DNA from: Opitutaceae bacterium
GTDB lineage: Bacteria; Verrucomicrobiota; Verrucomicrobiia; Opitutales; Opitutaceae
Length of the DNA stretch: 64,000 bases
Direction: 5' to 3'
NCBI GenBank assembly: GCA_028284385.1
Contig: JANQRT010000069.1
Location: forward strand, 186,001 to 250,000
The notes beneath the pieces were generated by a model, which was not told the DNA's origin, made no database searches, and saw only the letters and a program-made list of their open reading frames with translations. Both the position numbers and the translations under genes were made by a program. The stretch's first letter is position 1, and each line of letters starts with the position of its first letter. Shown piece by piece: positions 62,722 through 64,000 of this stretch.

Positions 62722-62742
62722 CGGCATGTCTGCGACATGCCG
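62722..62742. repeat. Perfect palindrome between TPR and GNAT genes
   Basis: CGGCATGTC-TGC-GACATGCCG forms a 9-bp stem. It has no T run on either strand, so it is more like a REP-type palindrome than a terminator. Only one copy is in the window. Confidence 0.5.
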
Positions 62743-62753
62743 AAATTGATAGT

Positions 62754-63281
62754 CTATCCCAACCTTTTCCGTATCCGCAAAGTCCTGGCGCAATCGTTCA
62801 ATGGATACCGATCGGATTCACCTGTTTTCTTGAATCCGATTTTCTTATAGAAGGCAATCGCTTGAGGATTCATATCTGTGACATCGGCTTCCATTACGGG
62901 CATGCCACTTGACAACGACCATTCTTCGAGAAAAGCCATCAGCTTGGAAGCAACTCCTGAGCCTCTGAGTTCAGGTTCAATCCAGACCGAATAGGCATGG
63001 GAAACCCCGTCCTTGTCGGCGTTTCGAGAAACGCCCGCCATGCCTAGGCAAACTTGATCATCGAAAACCATGAAAAATCCTGTATCCGGATCTTCACTCC
63101 ACGAAGAGGCCCTTCTCTGCCACTCAGCATCAGGAAACTTGGCCTGGTCTTCATAGCGACTGCAGAACGCATTCGGGCTCTCGAATAAGGCCTTTAAGCG
63201 TATTCGCTTCATCTCCCTCCAATCATCCGCTTCCACTTCGCGGATTAAGAGGCTACCCAAATCCTTACTCGCCATCGCCAT
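62754..63281 (-). CDS. GNAT-family acetyltransferase
   Basis: The 175-residue protein is an acetyltransferase of the GNAT family, with 'SHAYSVWIEPELRGSGVASKLMAFLEEWS' holding the acetyl-CoA motif (RGSGVA) and 'VTDMNPQAIAFYKKIGFKKTGE' in the C-terminal half. The substrate is unknown. The start is 63281 or MAS at 63275; either overlaps the lipoprotein gene, so the two are probably translated together. Confidence 0.88.
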   Translation of the reverse strand: MAMASKDLGSLLIREVEADDWREMKRIRLKALFESPNAFCSRYEDQAKFPDAEWQRRASSWSEDPDTGFFMVFDDQVCLGMAGVSRNADKDGVSHAYSVWIEPELRGSGVASKLMAFLEEWSLSSGMPVMEADVTDMNPQAIAFYKKIGFKKTGESDRYPLNDCARTLRIRKRLG

Positions 63282-63729
63282 TCTCGGCAGGCCTGAAAAG
63301 GATTTCCTGGTTGTCGAGCAGCAAACGCACCGTCTCCGAATCGGGAAATCGCTCCCTCCTCTCGTTCAGTAATTCCTTGGCTTCGTCCTGCCGTCCCAAC
63401 TCGACTAGAAGCATAATGTGCTCATCCACCCTCTCATGATTCTGCTGGCTCTCTACCTCGATAATTTCCAAAGCCTTCACGTAGTGAGGACTCGCTTGTT
63501 CCTTGCCCTCCATGTCTCGAAGAAGCCCTGCCAGAGCGACTCGGTATTCGAAAACCTCGGGTCGCAACTCGGTCGCCTTTTGGAATAGGCGGCGAGCCTC
63601 GTATATATTTCCATCGCTCATCGCATAACTCGCTTTTGAAGCTATGACGACCGCTTCGTCTTCGCCGGGCGAACAGGAGTAAGCCGCAAACGCCAACAGT
63701 AAAACAAGGCATCGAGGAAAAGCGTTCAT
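63265..63729 (-). CDS. TPR-type lipoprotein
   Basis: The 154-residue product begins MNAFPRCLVLLLAFAAYSC, a lipobox, and has TPR-like helices ('GNIYEARRLFQKATELRPEVFEYRVALAGLL'). It is probably anchored to the outer membrane. The start is ATG 63729. It overlaps the GNAT gene by 11 to 17 bases. Confidence 0.78.
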   Translation of the reverse strand: MNAFPRCLVLLLAFAAYSCSPGEDEAVVIASKASYAMSDGNIYEARRLFQKATELRPEVFEYRVALAGLLRDMEGKEQASPHYVKALEIIEVESQQNHERVDEHIMLLVELGRQDEAKELLNERRERFPDSETVRLLLDNQEILFRPAENGDGE

Positions 63730-63904
63730 AATTACCGGAATTCGAAACAAGCGTTCAGGACTCCATCAAGAAAGATCGCCGATAATCAGCCTAATTTCTT
63801 AATCCAAAAGACATTTGCCTGCGAATTAGTTGGATAGAAATCGGCCTTGGTTTGCCGCTTCCCCGTTATCCCGTCTCTCATTTCAATTTCTGACGTTTAC
63901 CTCT

Positions 63905-64000
63905 ATGACCTTAGAAGAATCGCTCCGAATTTTTAATTTGAACTCCGAGAGCGGCGAAGAGGAGCGCTTTAAGGCTTACGCGGAAGTCAAAAAGCAGCTT
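63905..64000 (+). CDS. Unidentified gene, N-terminal fragment (partial)
   Basis: The frame opens at ATG 63905 and continues past the window edge; 32 codons are visible. The start is MTLEESLRIFNLNSESGEE, followed by charged residues. It has some look of a DnaJ-like or helical N-terminus but is too short to assign. Confidence 0.55.
   Translation, partial: MTLEESLRIFNLNSESGEEERFKAYAEVKKQL

Overview
The window is a densely coded stretch of chromosome of about 50% GC from a Gram-negative bacterium. The start holds the C-terminal part of an LptD-like outer-membrane protein, and a TonB-dependent receptor and several lipoprotein-type or Sec-exported proteins follow. The menaquinone enzyme MenA, cysteine-free L31 with type-B L36, tandem RNase HII/HIII genes, frequent TTG starts, weak Shine-Dalgarno sites and many HEAT/TPR exported proteins fit Verrucomicrobiota, most likely class Opitutae (Pelagicoccus/Puniceicoccales-like). 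That placement is inferred from gene style; no rRNA or tRNA gene was found to confirm it.

Layout. 1-4200: end of lptD, an rsmB-like rRNA methyltransferase, then scpA, two small unknown genes and trxA, closed by a strong terminator. 4200-7700 (minus): menA, a DUF1015 gene, a zinc-independent L36/L31 pair and yqgE. 7700-9000: a Nif3-like gene and aroQ. 9000-9780: no protein gene, but two tandem related small-RNA candidates on the minus strand, each with its own promoter and terminator. 9780-14300: a small membrane protein, a glyoxylate/hydroxypyruvate-type reductase, tandem rnhB/rnhC, mutY and rpsU. 14580-19110: dnaE abutting a convergent comB-like gene. 19190-23140 (minus): an AsmA-like protein and an ECF sigma, HEAT-repeat membrane protein and DUF4097 operon. 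23470-30300: an SDR with a DoxX protein, an ankyrin protein, a second ECF sigma with a coupled membrane protein, a DUF1835 protein, a methyltransferase/thioesterase pair and an AraC-type regulator. 30440-37260: rdgB-ribD, an MBL hydrolase, leuB, an inverted-repeat-bounded GxxExxY gene and alaS. 37400-45400: exported proteases, thioredoxin-like, HEAT and DUF4139 proteins. 45680-47630: a dihaem peroxidase with two cupredoxins. 47720-53640: a pseudogene relic, a hybrid histidine kinase, a TonB-dependent receptor and a YfiR-like protein. 53780-56920: a YCII/DGPF protein with an ECF42-type sigma factor, then VOC, MmcQ/YjbR-like and cupin proteins. 56920-64000: SMP-30-like, serine hydrolase, P1 peptidase, TPR, GNAT and lipoprotein genes, and the first codons of an unidentified gene.

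How the genes fit together. Housekeeping genes (replication, repair, translation, cofactor and amino-acid synthesis) alternate with envelope and signalling modules. Three ECF sigma factors each sit with a characteristic partner: a HEAT-repeat transmembrane protein, a four-helix membrane protein and a DGPF protein. The CcpA/MauG-like dihaem protein with two type-1 copper proteins looks like a complete periplasmic electron-transfer unit. The hybrid kinase, TonB receptor and YfiR-like protein look like a sensing-and-uptake unit.

The features most worth following up are the duplicated small-RNA candidates at 9050-9384, the 28-bp inverted repeats around the GxxExxY gene, a RibD whose deaminase zinc site is lost, an eight-residue repeat array and His/Pro segment inside a DUF4097 protein, the peroxidase plus twin cupredoxin operon, and a YCII relic about 6 kb from its intact relative. 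I did not find a CRISPR array, insertion sequence, prophage or recognisable defence island.
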